Below are positions 38,250 to 48,939 of a DNA stretch of 64,000 nt, in pieces (the stretch's first letter is position 1; every line of letters starts with the position of its first letter). The stretch spans positions 95,771,205 through 95,835,204 of the forward strand of contig CM035438.1 of NCBI GenBank assembly GCA_020310875.1. The letters run 5' to 3'. The position numbers and the translations under genes were made by a program. The notes beneath the pieces were generated by a model. The model made no database searches and was not told the DNA's origin. It worked only from the letters and a program-made list of their open reading frames with translations. Origin of the DNA: Ceratopteris richardii (lineage: Eukaryota > Streptophyta > Polypodiopsida > Polypodiales > Pteridaceae).

Positions 38250-38963
38250 ATGGGCAATGGATTTCCTTCATGCATAGACAAATTGGATCGAGGTAACTAC
38301 TCAGTCTGGCCACTTAGAATGGAAGCTTATCTTCAAGGGAGAAATCTTTATGGTTACATATCTGGAGATGAGATGATGCCAATCCTCAGAAGCAAGGCTC
38401 AACCAACACAAGAAGAACAAGAGAGGTTAAACACATTGTATTCAAAGGATGCTCTAGCAAGGTCATATATTCTAAACTTAATCTCTGATTTTTTACTTCC
38501 ACACATTAGGAGTTGCAAGACTTCACAAGAGACTTGGAGTTCTCATGAAGCATTCTTCTCATCAAGCACCAAGGCAAGGAAGAATCAACCATGGATGGAA
38601 TTCACCACACTAAAGAAGATGCCCAAGCAAAGTTTGACTGGTTTTGTTACCAAAATGGACACAGCAAACCAACTTGGAAGCATTGGAGAAATCATTGATG
38701 AAGAGCAAATAGTAAGGCAAGTGATCAATGGAATAAAGGCAGATGAAAAATGGGAAGCTTTCACCACAGCCATGGACCTCTACATGGGCATCCAAGTTGC
38801 TGTTTTCAACACCCTCATGGGACAATTGTTCACACATGAGGAAAAGCTTATGAAGAATGGAGATAACTCGAAAGATAATCAATCCTCTACTCTCTATACA
38901 TATAAAAACAAGAACAAAGATAGCAAAGGTAAAGGTAAGAAGTCTAATGATGAAGGGAGCACC
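38250..38963 (+). pseudogene. Copia element E gag, broken by element F
   Basis: About 238 codons from MGNGFPSCIDKLDRGNYSVW: copia Gag with NYSVWPLRMEAYLQGRNL, ARSYILNLISDFLLPHI, WMEFTTLKKMP, EEQIVRQVINGIKADEKW and MGQLFTHEEKL (UBN2-type domain). Same subfamily as element J (IDKLDRNNYSAWSLRMQAYL). Interrupted at 38963 by element F and resuming at 41743 (SQANFAGRGRGSR) for about 60 bases before another rearrangement. Protease and integrase are not seen in this orientation. Confidence 0.85.
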
Positions 38964-39647
38964 TATCAGGGGAGCACTAGATTGTGCTCTTTGACTACAA
39001 TAGACAAGATTTCGGAAACATACTTATGATTACAAGAACACCCACACAAGGATACAAGAATATGTAACTGATACAAGGTGTCCCACAACTGGGGATCAAT
39101 AGGTATGGAAAACTGAACTAGAGATGATATAGGAGATCCCACAACCCCGGACCATAAGTATGGAACAAGATATCTCAATTGCAAGAATTACCTTCAAGGA
39201 GATGATCTAGATACAAGAAATAATTCAAAAGGATCTCCTACTACAATATTACAATGGGACAAGAAAAGATGTCCATGATACAAGACTAGAGAAGATTGGA
39301 GCAAGAGACAAGACTAGAACTTGAACTAGAACTTGAAAGTACTTACTTGGTGATCACGACCCCTTGAGCTCCCAAGGCTGGCATTGACAATACAGAATGA
39401 ATGTGGCCAACTCCTCTTTATATAGGTCTTCCAAGGGTAGGTCAAGGGCGGTTACGAGTTGATGATGTCATCAACTGGAAACAACACCTCTGGGTGTCAA
39501 AATTCAGCAAATAAACAGTTGATCTTGGAGTTTTGGCATGTTTCGGAGGCAATGGGTGCATTAGTTTCTCCAAAATCTAAGACAATCATGAGATATGGAA
39601 AGTCATTTGGAATCTAAGGTTTAGGATGGTTTCCTTTGTCCATGACA
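38964..39647 (-). repeat. 3' LTR of element F
   Basis: 684 bp. On plus it begins TATCAGGGGAGCAC (the terminal TG mutated to TA) and ends TCCATGACA. Similar to the right copy with scattered differences. Confidence 0.88.
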
Positions 39648-39720
39648 TCACCTCCCCCTCAAGCGATGAGTTCCATGAGGAGCGGTTATGTGACTCTGAG
39701 ATCTTCTTGGACTTGAATCT

Positions 39721-40712
39721 TCATAGCTCTTGGTCTTCGTAGAGTTCTTGATATGTTCTACTTGAACATGATGATGATGGATATCCATGAGGAAACTGCA
39801 AAGGGTTTGTAGTATATCTAGGTATAGAATCAAGGGCATGATTCTCATGATGGGAAGTACTCAACTTTTGCTTCTGATGATGATCCTTTTGATGTGGGAT
39901 GTTGATTGTAGAAGTCCTTATTCCAACTTGCTTCTTGTTCTTAGGACATTTGAATAGCATTTGATCATGATCTCCATAATAAAAACATAATCCGTTGTCT
40001 TTTCGATGTTTTCTTTCCTCTAGTGTAAGTCGATTGACCCTGATGTTATCCAACGACATGGGTTCTGGTTGAGATTCTTCCAACACACGTTGTTGAGGGA
40101 CTTAAATAAATTTGTATTCTCGATCTTGAGTAGAAATCTTTTCTCTTGCTTTCTCTCAAACAACCTATTATCACACTCAATTGCTTGGTTCATGAATTCA
40201 TTCAAAGTATTTACCATGGGCATGGTTAACATGAGGTCCTTAACATCATCACGTAAGCCCATCAAAATTGGTTGATAAAATAATCCTGATGCCATGTGAG
40301 GTCACAAATGATTTGTCTGAATTCGGATGCATAGTTAGATGCAGGCCTATTTCCTTGATGTAACTTCCTTAGCTTTGTCTCAAAAACACGTGAACAATTG
40401 GTATCTCCAAATGAATATGTGAACTCATGAACAAAGGCCTTGAAATCATACACAATATCCATGTTCTTCTCTAGGATAGTTGCAAACCATGAAAGAGCAG
40501 GCCCACATAACAAAGTTTCTATGAGTCCCACTTGAGAAGCATCATCTAGGTACCTGTCGAGTTGCATTCTTATGAAGAGCTTCACTTGTTGCAGAAATCC
40601 TCAAAACTTAGATCTTGTCCCATCAAATTTCTCAGGCATGCTCACTTTTGGACTTTTCTTCATAACAACTGCCATGGGGCTACATGAAGAAGATTGATTT
40701 ACAATGATCTGT
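39721..40712 (-). pseudogene. Element F gag
   Basis: Reads from MPEKFDGT (around 40640) into LFIRMQLDRYLDDASQVGLIETL, GPALSWFATILEKNMDIVYDF, FGDTNCSRVFETKLRKLHQG, RPASNYASEFRQIICDLTW, then GLFYQPILMGLRDDVKDLM, and a degenerate zinc knuckle LCFYYGDHDQMLFKC in which the second Cys is Tyr. Capsid of the chromovirus type. At least two frameshifts (around 40270 and 40060). The protein would end near 39721, followed only by the LTR. Confidence 0.75.
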
Positions 40713-40856
40713 CTTATGAAGAGCTTCACTTGTTGCAGAAATCCTCAAAACTTAGATCTTGTCCCATCAAATTTCTCAAGCATGCTCACTTTTGGACTTT
40801 TCTTCATAACAATTGCCATGGGGCTACATGAAGAAGATTGATTTACAATGATCTGC
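40569..40856 (-). repeat. 144-bp tandem duplication in element F gag
   Basis: Two adjacent copies (40569-40712 and 40713-40856) of a segment starting CTTATGAAGAGCTTCACTTG, nearly identical. The period is 48 codons, so the frame is preserved. It duplicates the N-terminal MPEKFDGTRSKF region of Gag. Confidence 0.9.
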
Positions 40857-41034
40857 AACTCCTGAATTTGCCTTTGAAGCTCTGTGATTACATCTTCAAT
40901 ATTTTTTTGTTGAATCCTTTCTTGTTTTTCTCGTATCTCTTGGACTTATTGTTGAATGGCTTTAAGTGCAGAAAAAATTTCTTCTCGAATAATCTCCATG
41001 GTGCTTGGTCTTGATGAAGGGAGTCTTGCCAAAA

Positions 41035-41737
41035 TGTCAAGGGAGCACTAGATTGTGTTGTTTGACTACAATAGACAAGATTTTCGAAACACACTTATGA
41101 TTACAAGAACACCCACACAAGGAAAATGATACAAGAATACCTAATCGATACAAGATGTCCCACAACTTGGGATCGATAGGTATGGAAAATTGAACTAGAG
41201 ATGATATAGGAGATCCCACAACTTGGGACCGTATGTATGGAACCAGATATCTCAATTACAAGAATTCCCTTCAAGGAGATGATCTAGATACAAGAAATAA
41301 CTCGAAAGGATCTCATACTATGAGATTACGATGGGGCAAGAAAAGATGTCCATGATACAAGACTAGACAATATTGGAGCAAGAGACAAGACCAGAACTTG
41401 AACTGGAACTTGAAAGTACTTACTTGGTGATCACGACCCCTTGAGCTCCCAAGACTTGCATTGGCGAGAATGGGAATGAATGTGGCCAACTTCTCTTTAT
41501 ATAGGTTTTCCAAGGGTAGCTCAAGGGTAGTTACGAGTTGATGATGTCATTGATGATGTCATCAACTAGAAACAAGACCTCTAGGTGTCAAAATTCAGCA
41601 AATAGACAGTCGATCTTGGGGTTTTGCACGTTTCAAACGCAATGGAAGCATTAGTTTCTCCAAAAATTGAGTCAATCATGAGATATGGAAAGTCACATGG
41701 AATCTAAAGTTTAGGATGGTTTCCTTTGTCCATGACA
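41035..41737 (-). repeat. 5' LTR of element F
   Basis: 703 bp, plus TGTCAAGGGAGCAC to TCCATGACA. On the minus strand it is followed by TTTTGGCAAGACTCCC, the expected place of the primer site; I could not assign a tRNA with confidence. Contains an internal GATGATGTCATT duplication near 41535 absent from the other LTR. Confidence 0.88.
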
Positions 41738-41742
41738 GCACC

Positions 41743-41800
41743 TCTCAAGCAAACTTTGCAGGAAGAGGTAGAGGCTCAAGATGAAGAGGCAGAGGAGCCC
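41743..41800 (+). pseudogene. Copia element E gag, continuation after element F
   Basis: SQANFAGRGRGSR then an in-frame stop and RGRG: the Gly/Arg-rich segment before the zinc knuckle, as in element J (SQANYAGRGRGARGRGRG). It ends near 41800 where sequence switches to minus-strand copia element G. Confidence 0.7.
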
Positions 41801-42026
41801 ATGACATAAAATGCCAAAAGCAATAATGATGCTGCCATTTGACAAATTGAACTATACATCTGTCATCAACAAATTTCATGATCAAGCCAATCTTGGCTAA
41901 TGCTGAAACTGATAGTAGATTTTTCTTGATCCCTAGCACAAATAAAGCATCTGAAAATATAAAAGAACTACCATCAGTAGTAGTCAGAATGATCTTACCA
42001 TCTCCCATGATAGGATAAGAGGAGTT
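41801..42026 (-). pseudogene. Copia element G protease/pre-integrase fragment (distal part)
   Basis: SSYPIMGDGKIILTTTDGSSF, DALFVLGIKKNLLSVSALAK, GLIMKFVDDRCIV: the region after the copia protease active site. It is split by element H; the upstream part with WHFDSGATKHIT is at 45057-45780. Joining both halves at the GTTGG duplication gives a continuous frame (ENTITCTN then NSSYPIMGDG). Confidence 0.8.
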
Positions 42027-42031
42027 GTTGG

Positions 42032-42360
42032 TGTTGAGAGTTCCATGCTCCACCCTTTTGTCCAAACCTAGATTCATTCTCATGCAAGCTCATTTATCCC
42101 ACATGCAAGGGAATTCTCCCAAACTCCATATAAGCAAGGCCTCCCTTCACTCCACATAAGTCATTTTCACTCTAGCTCATTGCCAAGAGTGCACTTCCAC
42201 TCCTCATGGAGTCTCCATGATCATAGAGCATTTCATGTAAGTCATTTCCATTTCCATTTTAATTCATTCATAATGTTTTTTTATCTTTTGTTCCTTCCTC
42301 CTTAGCATGTTTGATGTGTGCATGTGAGTAGAGTAGGAGTAGTCCTTTTTCATTTCAACA
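42032..42360 (+). repeat. 5' LTR of element H
   Basis: 329 bp, TGTTGAGAGTTCC to TTTCAACA, followed at once by the primer site. Confidence 0.93.
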
Positions 42361-42372
42361 TGGTATCAGAGC
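42361..42372 (+). promoter_or_regulatory. Primer binding site of element H (initiator tRNA-Met)
   Basis: TGGTATCAGAGC, adjacent to the LTR; standard copia primer. Confidence 0.92.
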
Positions 42373-43382
42373 ATAGGTTAATTGTTTTCTCCTTTTGAGT
42401 TCATATTCTTCTTTTCTTCATCATCATTAGCATAGATGCATTTCTTTTCCCTCCCTCCCTCCCTTCATAATAAGAGTGGTTCTAAGCACTATTCCATTTA
42501 TTCATCTAGCATGCCTAATATCACCCTTCTTGTACTTACCATAATAATTTTGTTTCATTACAATCTCTAATAAAGGTTTTGCAAACACCATAGTTCATAT
42601 CTTTCCCTTTTTTTTGTGTTGTCTTCATCATAATAACAAGTGCTTATAAGCACTCCCAATCGATAATAGTTCATGTCGTGTTTGGACTATCACAAAATCA
42701 AGAAAGAGCAGAGGATGATGGAGTGGCTATGATAGATAGTCAAAGGTTAGCCAATGAGAGAGAGATTCTTAATTTTTACGCTTAACCTTGCCTGCCAAAG
42801 TGATAGAGCCCCTACACATAGGAAATAGCGTCACCATCTACTATGCCAAATAAGAAGAGGAAGAGAATGAGAAAATGCAAGAGAGCGTGCCGATCATGCA
42901 TCTACTAATCAAACTTAAGGACATGTCAACATTAGAGAGTTTGGATATCACGGTCTGCCAATGACAAATAAACAGCCGCGCTCAATCTGTAAGAAGAAGA
43001 ACTGTGCGCATAGAATGATAGAAACATTATCTTATTTGACATGCTCTATACCTATTAACTGTACCACTAGTGGGTGTTAGCGTGGAGCAAGAGGCATTGT
43101 TTAAGCAAACATGATTTCTGTGAACTATGGAAGGTTTGATCTTTTCAACATTATTTTTGCTTGCGCTATCATATTTGTTGCAACTTGTTATTTTTTGGAC
43201 TCGAGTTGTCTATCTCATGGACTTCACCTGTATCAAGCCACCAAGGAGCTCAAACTGTCAACACTATACACACAGAATGAGACAGAAATACACTTGCTAT
43301 TCGGTGATACACAGACAGAGAGAAATACACTCGCTACTCAGTGATACACAACAGATGGGTAAACAGCTGATGGTTTTAATAC

Positions 43383-43590
43383 CTGCATGCAATGTATATT
43401 AGCCGTGCTGCACAACTCTGCATTACACCTTGAAAAATGAGAGAAGATGGCTTCCATGCGTTCATCATCTGGCCTGGCCAAAGGAGATAGGAGGTGCTCT
43501 AAATCCGCAATGATGAGAAGATCCGCTCTCATGTGCATAGTTCTTCCCCACCAAATAGGCTCCACATCATGCGCAACTTGCAACTTCCCC
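43383..43590 (-). pseudogene. Possible captured host exon inside element H (antisense)
   Basis: 208 bp open on the minus strand (KLQVAHDVEPIWWGRTMHM, LLIIADLEHLLSPLARPDDE, AIFSHFSRCNAELCSTANIH). Upstream is a clear acceptor (TGTCTCTCTTTCACAG) and downstream a donor (CAG then GTATTA). The composition is protein-like and unlike any retrotransposon domain. Because it is antisense to the element RNA, its introns would not be removed during retrotransposition, which fits their survival. I do not recognise the gene. A second possible exon end (CTAAAAG then GTATAA) lies near 43890. Confidence 0.45.
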
Positions 43591-44454
43591 CTGTGAAAGA
43601 GAGACATTGAATGAAGTTTGTCTCATGCATGTACTACGTGAACTGCAAAATTCAAACAACAAATTTCTAATGTGAAGCAAACATCAGCACTTATGTCATT
43701 GGCTTATACAGTTTCTAGATATAGCCAGTTAGCAAAGGCCAATCGGGAAGCGAATAAGTGAGATGCTATTTAAAGCATAGTTTGATGAGCAGTTGGGCCC
43801 ATGCTTGCAATGAAGAATACAAAAGAACAAGTCTGTAAAGCCAAAGTAATGTGTGCCAACATGATCTCTATGCATGGAAAATAGAGGTTATACCTTTTAG
43901 AGATCACACATACTCTCAAGCATTTGTTTCTCCACGAGTGTCTTCTTTGAAGCAACAATTTATCAAGAGATGCATCCTATGTATTCTTTAGCCATGAAGT
44001 CTTACGATAAATACTTGTATAAATATGCATGCCATAAAGCATATGTGATTGGCTTTCTTGTAAAGGGATTAGACACCATCATGGAGGACTATCATGATAG
44101 GACCTTCCCTATGAGCTATACATTTCATCATTGTAAATGATGCTCAAACACATCAACGAACATTTGTAAGGGACTAGACACTGCCACAAGAAAGTGGTAA
44201 GACCTTCCCTCGAGACATACATTCTCTCTCATTTGGATGATAGTAAAATCAAAGAAAGATAAGAGCTCCACCATGGATATGGCACACAAAGCTACCTTCA
44301 AGATCAAGATGAAGACCTAGGAAGCAAAGGACCAAAGCTTCTACACCAACAACAAAAGCACCAAGAGGAATCTACAACAACAAGAAGAGGACCCTACAAA
44401 GAACAATGCTCAAAAGGGGGCAAATGGTTCCATAAGCACTACCTACCCCATGAT

Positions 44455-44705
44455 GTAAACCCTTGTACATGTCTAGGGATCCCATATGTCCCTAGATCCC
44501 ATTAAAAACCACTTGGATCCCGAATGTCCAAGTATATATCTTGGGATCCCATATTCCCAAGATCCTAGGGATGCCATATGTCCCACACTTGGATGCCATA
44601 TGTCCAAGTTATGTTTAAGGATCCCATATGTCCTTAGATCCTAAAAACCCAATGGACTAAGTGATCCCATATGTCACTAGTCTCCCATATTAAAAACAAA
44701 AGGGT
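44455..44705. repeat. Local repeat array, core GGATCCCATATGTCC
   Basis: About eight degenerate copies of GGATCCCATATGTCC(A/C/T), several next to their own inverted complement (CTAGGGATCC...GTCCCTAG), between 44466 and 44700, just before the polypurine tract of element H. Could form small hairpins in the RNA. Confidence 0.75.
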
Positions 44706-44723
44706 CATCACATGGAGGGGGGG

Positions 44724-45051
44724 TGTTGAGAGTTCCATGCTCCATCCTTTTGTCCAAACCTAGATTCATTCTCATGCAAGCTCATTTATCCCACATGCAA
44801 GGGAGTTCTCCCAAACTCCATATAAGCAAGGCCTCCCTTCACTCCACATAAGTCATTTTCACTCTAGCTCATTGCCAAGAGTGCACTTCCACTCCTCATG
44901 GATTCTCCATGCTCATAGAGCATTTCATGTAAGTTATTCCATTTCCATTTTAATTCATTTATAATGTTTTATTATCTTTTGTTCCTTCCTCCTTAGCATG
45001 TTTGATGTGTGCATGTGAGTAGAGTAGGAGTAGTCCTTTTCCATTTCAACA
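44724..45051 (+). repeat. 3' LTR of element H
   Basis: 328 bp; preceded by polypurine tract GGAGGGGGGG (44714-44723). Confidence 0.93.
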
Positions 45052-45056
45052 GTTGG

Positions 45057-45780
45057 TGCATGTGATAGTATTCTCGGTAGGGGCAGGCTCGAGTGAAGTG
45101 AATAAACTACACAGCAAGGTAATATGTTTGGTTGCCCCACTATCAAAGTGCCAAATGTTTGGGTCTACAACAGACATACACTATTCATGAGAAGATGGAT
45201 CATAACTGCAAACAGTGGTAAATGCCCATTCTTCATTCTGCACAAAATTAGCATACTCTCTTTTGTGTGTAGAGTCCTCTGCAACAACCAATCCAGCCTC
45301 TTTTTTCCTTGCCTCTTTAGCATCGAGTTTTGGACAACTGTTTATGACATGATCATTTCGTTTACAATATTTGCAAAAATATTTTTGCTTTTTGGTTTTC
45401 TTCTAGTCTATGTAATCCTCCTTTGATTGTGCAAAAATAGGATATTTTTGCTTACTAGTAGAAGAGCTTCATTTACCTTTGCCCTTCTTACTAGCTCAGA
45501 AAGCTTGATCTGCAACATGCATTATGGACTTGTTCTATGTAGATTGATCTTTTTGCAATAGAACAAATACTAACTCCTCAAATGTTAAGGCATTTGGATT
45601 GCCTTTTATCATCAAATGAAGAGTAGAAGCAAAACTCTTATATGAATTGGGAAGACCATTCAGAACTATCAGGCAAGACTCCATCAGCAGAAATCAACTA
45701 TTCCTTCAAATCTTTGATCTTTGTCAGAAAACTATTCATGGAATCTCCTTCATTCATGTGCTCACTCTCCAAGAAACCTC
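45057..45780 (-). pseudogene. Copia element G gag-protease fragment (proximal part)
   Basis: Minus strand: MNEGDSMNSFLTKIKDLKE (Gag), EELVFVLLQKDQST, zinc knuckle CKYCKRNDHVINSC (C-x2-C-x4-H-x4-C), then a linker, one in-frame stop (SSHE-stop-CMSVVD) and the protease active site WHFDSGATKHIT. Continues beyond element H at 42026. The upstream end near 45780 meets plus-strand copia RT. No LTR for it was found. Confidence 0.75.
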
Positions 45781-45784
45781 CTAG

Positions 45785-46440
45785 ATTTACCATGAAAGTT
45801 CAAGAATATATGGTCTATCACTTGCATAAAGCCTTTTATGGTATCAAGCAAGCTCCATGTGCATCGTATGAAAAAATCAATGAGACCTTGATTGATCTTG
45901 GCTTCACATGTAGCCCCATTGAAAGCACACTCTATATACACATAGATGGAGTTGATCTTACAGTGCTTGTTCTTTATGTTGATGAGATACTCTTGACTGG
46001 TTCATGTGATGCAAAACTTGACATCCTTATGGCTGATTTGCAACATGTTTTTGATGCCACTTATCTTGGAATTTTGAGCTACTATGTTGACATCCAATTC
46101 GTATTCGTTGAGGGGGGGGGATTGTTATGCATCAAGCAAAGTATGTTGAAAAGCTACTTCAATGTTTTGACTCTGATGATTGCAGGCCATTTTCCACACC
46201 AGTGGATATAGGATTTAGGTCCTTAATTGAGGATTTCATTGATGAATTTGACACCTCTTTATTAGAACAGGTGGGATGTCTCATATATACATGCAATGCA
46301 AGGCCAGATACACAATATGTAGTCTCCCAATTGAGTCAATTAATGCATAGCCCTGGCATTAAGCATTGGCAAGCAATGAAAAGTGTGTTTAGATATCTCA
46401 AAGGCACTTTGAGTTCAGGTCTCTTTGATGACAGAGATAT
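45785..46440 (+). pseudogene. Copia RT fragment (element I)
   Basis: HLHKAFYGIKQAPCASYEKI, VDLTVLVLYVDEILLTGSCD (catalytic YVDD changed to YVDE), then after a frameshift near 46110 HQAKYVEKLLQCFDSDDCRP, LIYTCNARPDTQYVVSQLSQ and HWQAMKSVFRYLKGTLSSGL. These are the palm to thumb of Ty1/copia RT. A run of eight G at about 46112-46119 marks the frameshift. N-terminal RT and integrase are absent. Confidence 0.8.
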
Positions 46441-46920
46441 TTAGCCATGCTTGCATGATTTTACAGATAGTTTGGGCTGGTTGTTATGATACTGATGTGT
46501 CCACTAGTGGTAATTTCTTTTTCCTTGGAGACTCATGCATACCTTGTTGAGTAAGAAGCAATGGATAGTGCTGACATCGAGTTGTGAAGGTGAGCACAGG
46601 GAAATTTTCATAGCTATAGTGGAATATAAATGGTTAATACGCCTATTCAGGGATCTTTGCATGGAGATCAATGTTGCTACGCATATTCTCACTATAGTTA
46701 GAGCGCATTGGTTGTTGCATGAAATCCAATGTTTCGTGCAAGAACCAAACATATTGAGGTGCATTATAACTATGTGAGAGAATGACTTCATGTAAGAGAT
46801 ATTGATTTGGTATATGTGCCTATAAAAGATAATGTGGTAGAAATATTCACCAAAGCTCCTCCACAAGAAAAGTTTGAAGCTTTTTGCAAAGCTTTAGGTT
46901 TATCGCTTAGTGAGGGCTGA
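46441..46920 (+). pseudogene. Copia RNase H fragment (element I)
   Basis: Several frames: WIVLTSSCEGEHREIFIAIV, EYKWLIRLFRDLCMEINV, then QEPNILRCIITM and, out of frame, a final KAPPQEKFEAFCKALGLS-like segment ending in a stop near 46920. Typical end of copia pol. Confidence 0.65.
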
Positions 46921-47222
46921 TCTATCACTCCTTGATCTATCATATCATTCACTCTTGGGAGGTTTGTTACACTTATGTGTTCATGCAGTAGCTTTTATGT
47001 GAACCTTTTCCCTATACCTAGGCACTTTTTACTATAGTGCTAGCTAGAGGTTTTTTCCACATTTTATCACATACATGATACACTCATATGTGGTGGTACT
47101 TCATACTTAGGTTATTCTTGCCATCCATCTTCTATGTATGTTTTGTTGCATTTTTCCTCCTTTTGTGTGCTTCTTGGGTGTGTCTCTCACTTCTACACAC
47201 AACCAAAAAGCATGATGGTTCC
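46921..47222 (+). other. Probable 3' LTR remnant of element I, cut by element J
   Basis: About 300 bases after the RNase H stop, no coding signal, T-rich. Interrupted by the LTR of J; its continuation would start at 53490. No matching 5' LTR seen. Confidence 0.35.
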
Positions 47223-48282
47223 TGTTGGAGGAGATGGTGGATAATCACAAGAGATGAATTGGTACAGCTAAAACTTGCTTCACATCTCCTATAAGTGATG
47301 GTTGGAGAGTGTTGTGAGCCTCTTTAGCTAGCTAATAAGAATAAATAATCACATATGTTGCTCGGAAGATGATCCACTAATGATAGGATCAAAACAGATA
47401 GATAGGCATATGATCCAAGGTCCAAAACTTTCTATTTTGGTTGATACACCTATTCAGAGCTTTGAACCATTCTCTGAGTACAGCAGCAATTGATAAAATT
47501 CCTTTTGGGGAACTTAAAATAGCTTAAAAAGTTACCAATCATGAGTGATATAATTTAAAATGATGGACTATATGTAGAGAAATATGTTTAGCAAATTGAT
47601 CATACATCCCGACATTTACGGGCCTTGACAGTCACAGACCAGTGAGCAGAGATTGCTTAATATCCGACGATGACAAGAACCATTAATTATGAAAATTTGT
47701 AGGATTAAAATAGATGGTATGCTGAAGCTATCATGCTTTGAATCATAGGAAATGATCAAATATATAGTGAGAACAAGCTCTGACAAGTTCACTATTCTGA
47801 TGGAGTATGACAGAGATATGAGAGTAAGAAGTAATGATCATGTATGTATTAAATCATGTAAAAGTACAATGTCATTGGCAATAAATCATTGCTCAATGAG
47901 AGAGAAATGAGTGAGCTATGAGGTGAGATCCTCTTCTCAATGAAAGTACATGAATATGATCTCTAAAACTTGAGATACATGCGGGCCTTTCATATCCTCT
48001 TTTTATAGTCTTTGTTGGAGCCAAAGATTTGAATTCAAATTCAAATCTCTACCTAAAAGTGAATCCTAAAGTATAGGATTGATTCTCTCTTGATGTAACT
48101 ACCAAGTGATATGAGATTATATGATTCCTAACTCTTCATGGGTTTATTCCACTTTTACAATGGGTAATTGTGAAGCAAAGTTACAAGAGGTTGTACATAT
48201 GAAGCCTTCCAAGTGTAATGTCAATACATCAAGCTTATGTGAGGTGATCAAGTATGTAGGCTTGTGCTTAATTGCACCAATA
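47223..48282 (-). repeat. 3' LTR of element J
   Basis: About 1060 bp, plus TGTTGGAGGAG to GCACCAATA (terminal CA changed to TA). About 110 bases longer than the other copy, mainly because the right copy lacks a stretch around the ATCTCTAAAACTTGAGATAC region. Confidence 0.9.
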
Positions 48283-48330
48283 GCTCCCCCTCAAGCCTAA
48301 CATGCTTGATCTTCATTTCTCCTTGATTTC

Positions 48331-48939
48331 CTACAAGCCAATCATCAATTTGAACGTGTTCATCTTTGTTCCATCCAATGCTTTGGTAAGTATATCTACA
48401 CATTGTAAATGAGTTGATACATAGGATAATTGGATTTCCTTGCTAAGCAATTTCTCCCTTACATAATGATAGTGCACTTCAATGTGCTTAGTCCTTGCAT
48501 GGTATACAAGATTAGTAGCCAAATAAAGTGAACTAGTGTTATCTCCAAAGATAATTGGAGTGTAGGAATGTATCTCAAAATCCACATACAATTGCTTAAG
48601 CCACATAGCTTCCTGAGTTGCATTTCCAGACCTCTATAATTCTGCTTCTGTGGAAGATAAGGCAACATTTGGTTGCTTATTGGATGACCAAGATATGAGT
48701 TTTGAACCTGTAAAAGATAGGTACCCTGAAGTGCTCCTTTCATCCTTCAAGCGAGTCCAATCTGCATCAAGATACATCTTTATATCTATGTCAGAAGTGA
48801 AGGGATAGAACAATCCCTCATTCATTTCACCCTTTAGATACTTAAGCACCCTCTTTGTAGCTTCCATATGAGGCTTCCTTGGTACATGCATGAACTGACT
48901 CAATGTAATTACTACATATGCAATATCTACTCTTGTCAA
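48331..48939 (-). pseudogene. Element J RNase H
   Basis: RVDIAYVVITLSQFMHVPRK, MYLDADWTRLKDERSTSGYL, SWSSNKQPNVALSSTEAEL, then LWLKQLYVDFEIHSYTPIIF, SLYLATNLVYHARTKHIEVH and STHLQCVDILTKAL. RNase H catalytic Asp (DADW) and Glu (TEAE) are kept. A stop after TEAEL and a shift near 48610 break it. Confidence 0.85.

Larger units (their letters stand above)
38964..41737 (-). mobile_element. Element F: gag-only Ty3/gypsy retrotransposon
   Basis: Two LTRs (38964-39647 and 41035-41737) flank a 1.39-kb interior, with a 5-bp target duplication GCACC at 38959-38963 and 41738-41742. The insertion splits gag of copia element E. Minus orientation: gag reads from 41034 side to 39721; polypurine tract GAGGGGGAGGTGA lies next to the left LTR. 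There is no RT or integrase, so it is non-autonomous. Joining the flanks at the duplication restores the E gag frame across the site, which supports the boundaries. Confidence 0.9.
42032..45051 (+). mobile_element. Element H: non-autonomous Ty1/copia element carrying unrelated sequence
   Basis: LTRs at 42032-42360 and 44724-45051 (TGTTGAGAG...TTTCAACA), copia primer site directly after the left LTR, polypurine tract GGAGGGGGGG directly before the right LTR, and target duplication GTTGG at 42027-42031 and 45052-45056. The 2.36-kb interior has no gag or pol. It contains a block that looks like a captured host gene fragment in antisense and a local repeat array near the 3' end. About nine differences between the two LTRs by eye (about 3 per cent). 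Confidence 0.93.

Noticed and set aside
43111..43402. Plus-strand small membrane-like protein frame in element H
   Set aside because: Two overlapping frames without codon signal; the minus strand has the better exon-like structure nearby, and the hydrophobicity comes from T-rich DNA.
45124..45426. Hydrophobic plus-strand frame of 100 codons
   Set aside because: It is the complement of the copia element G gag-protease region, whose zinc knuckle and DSG motif are on the minus strand.
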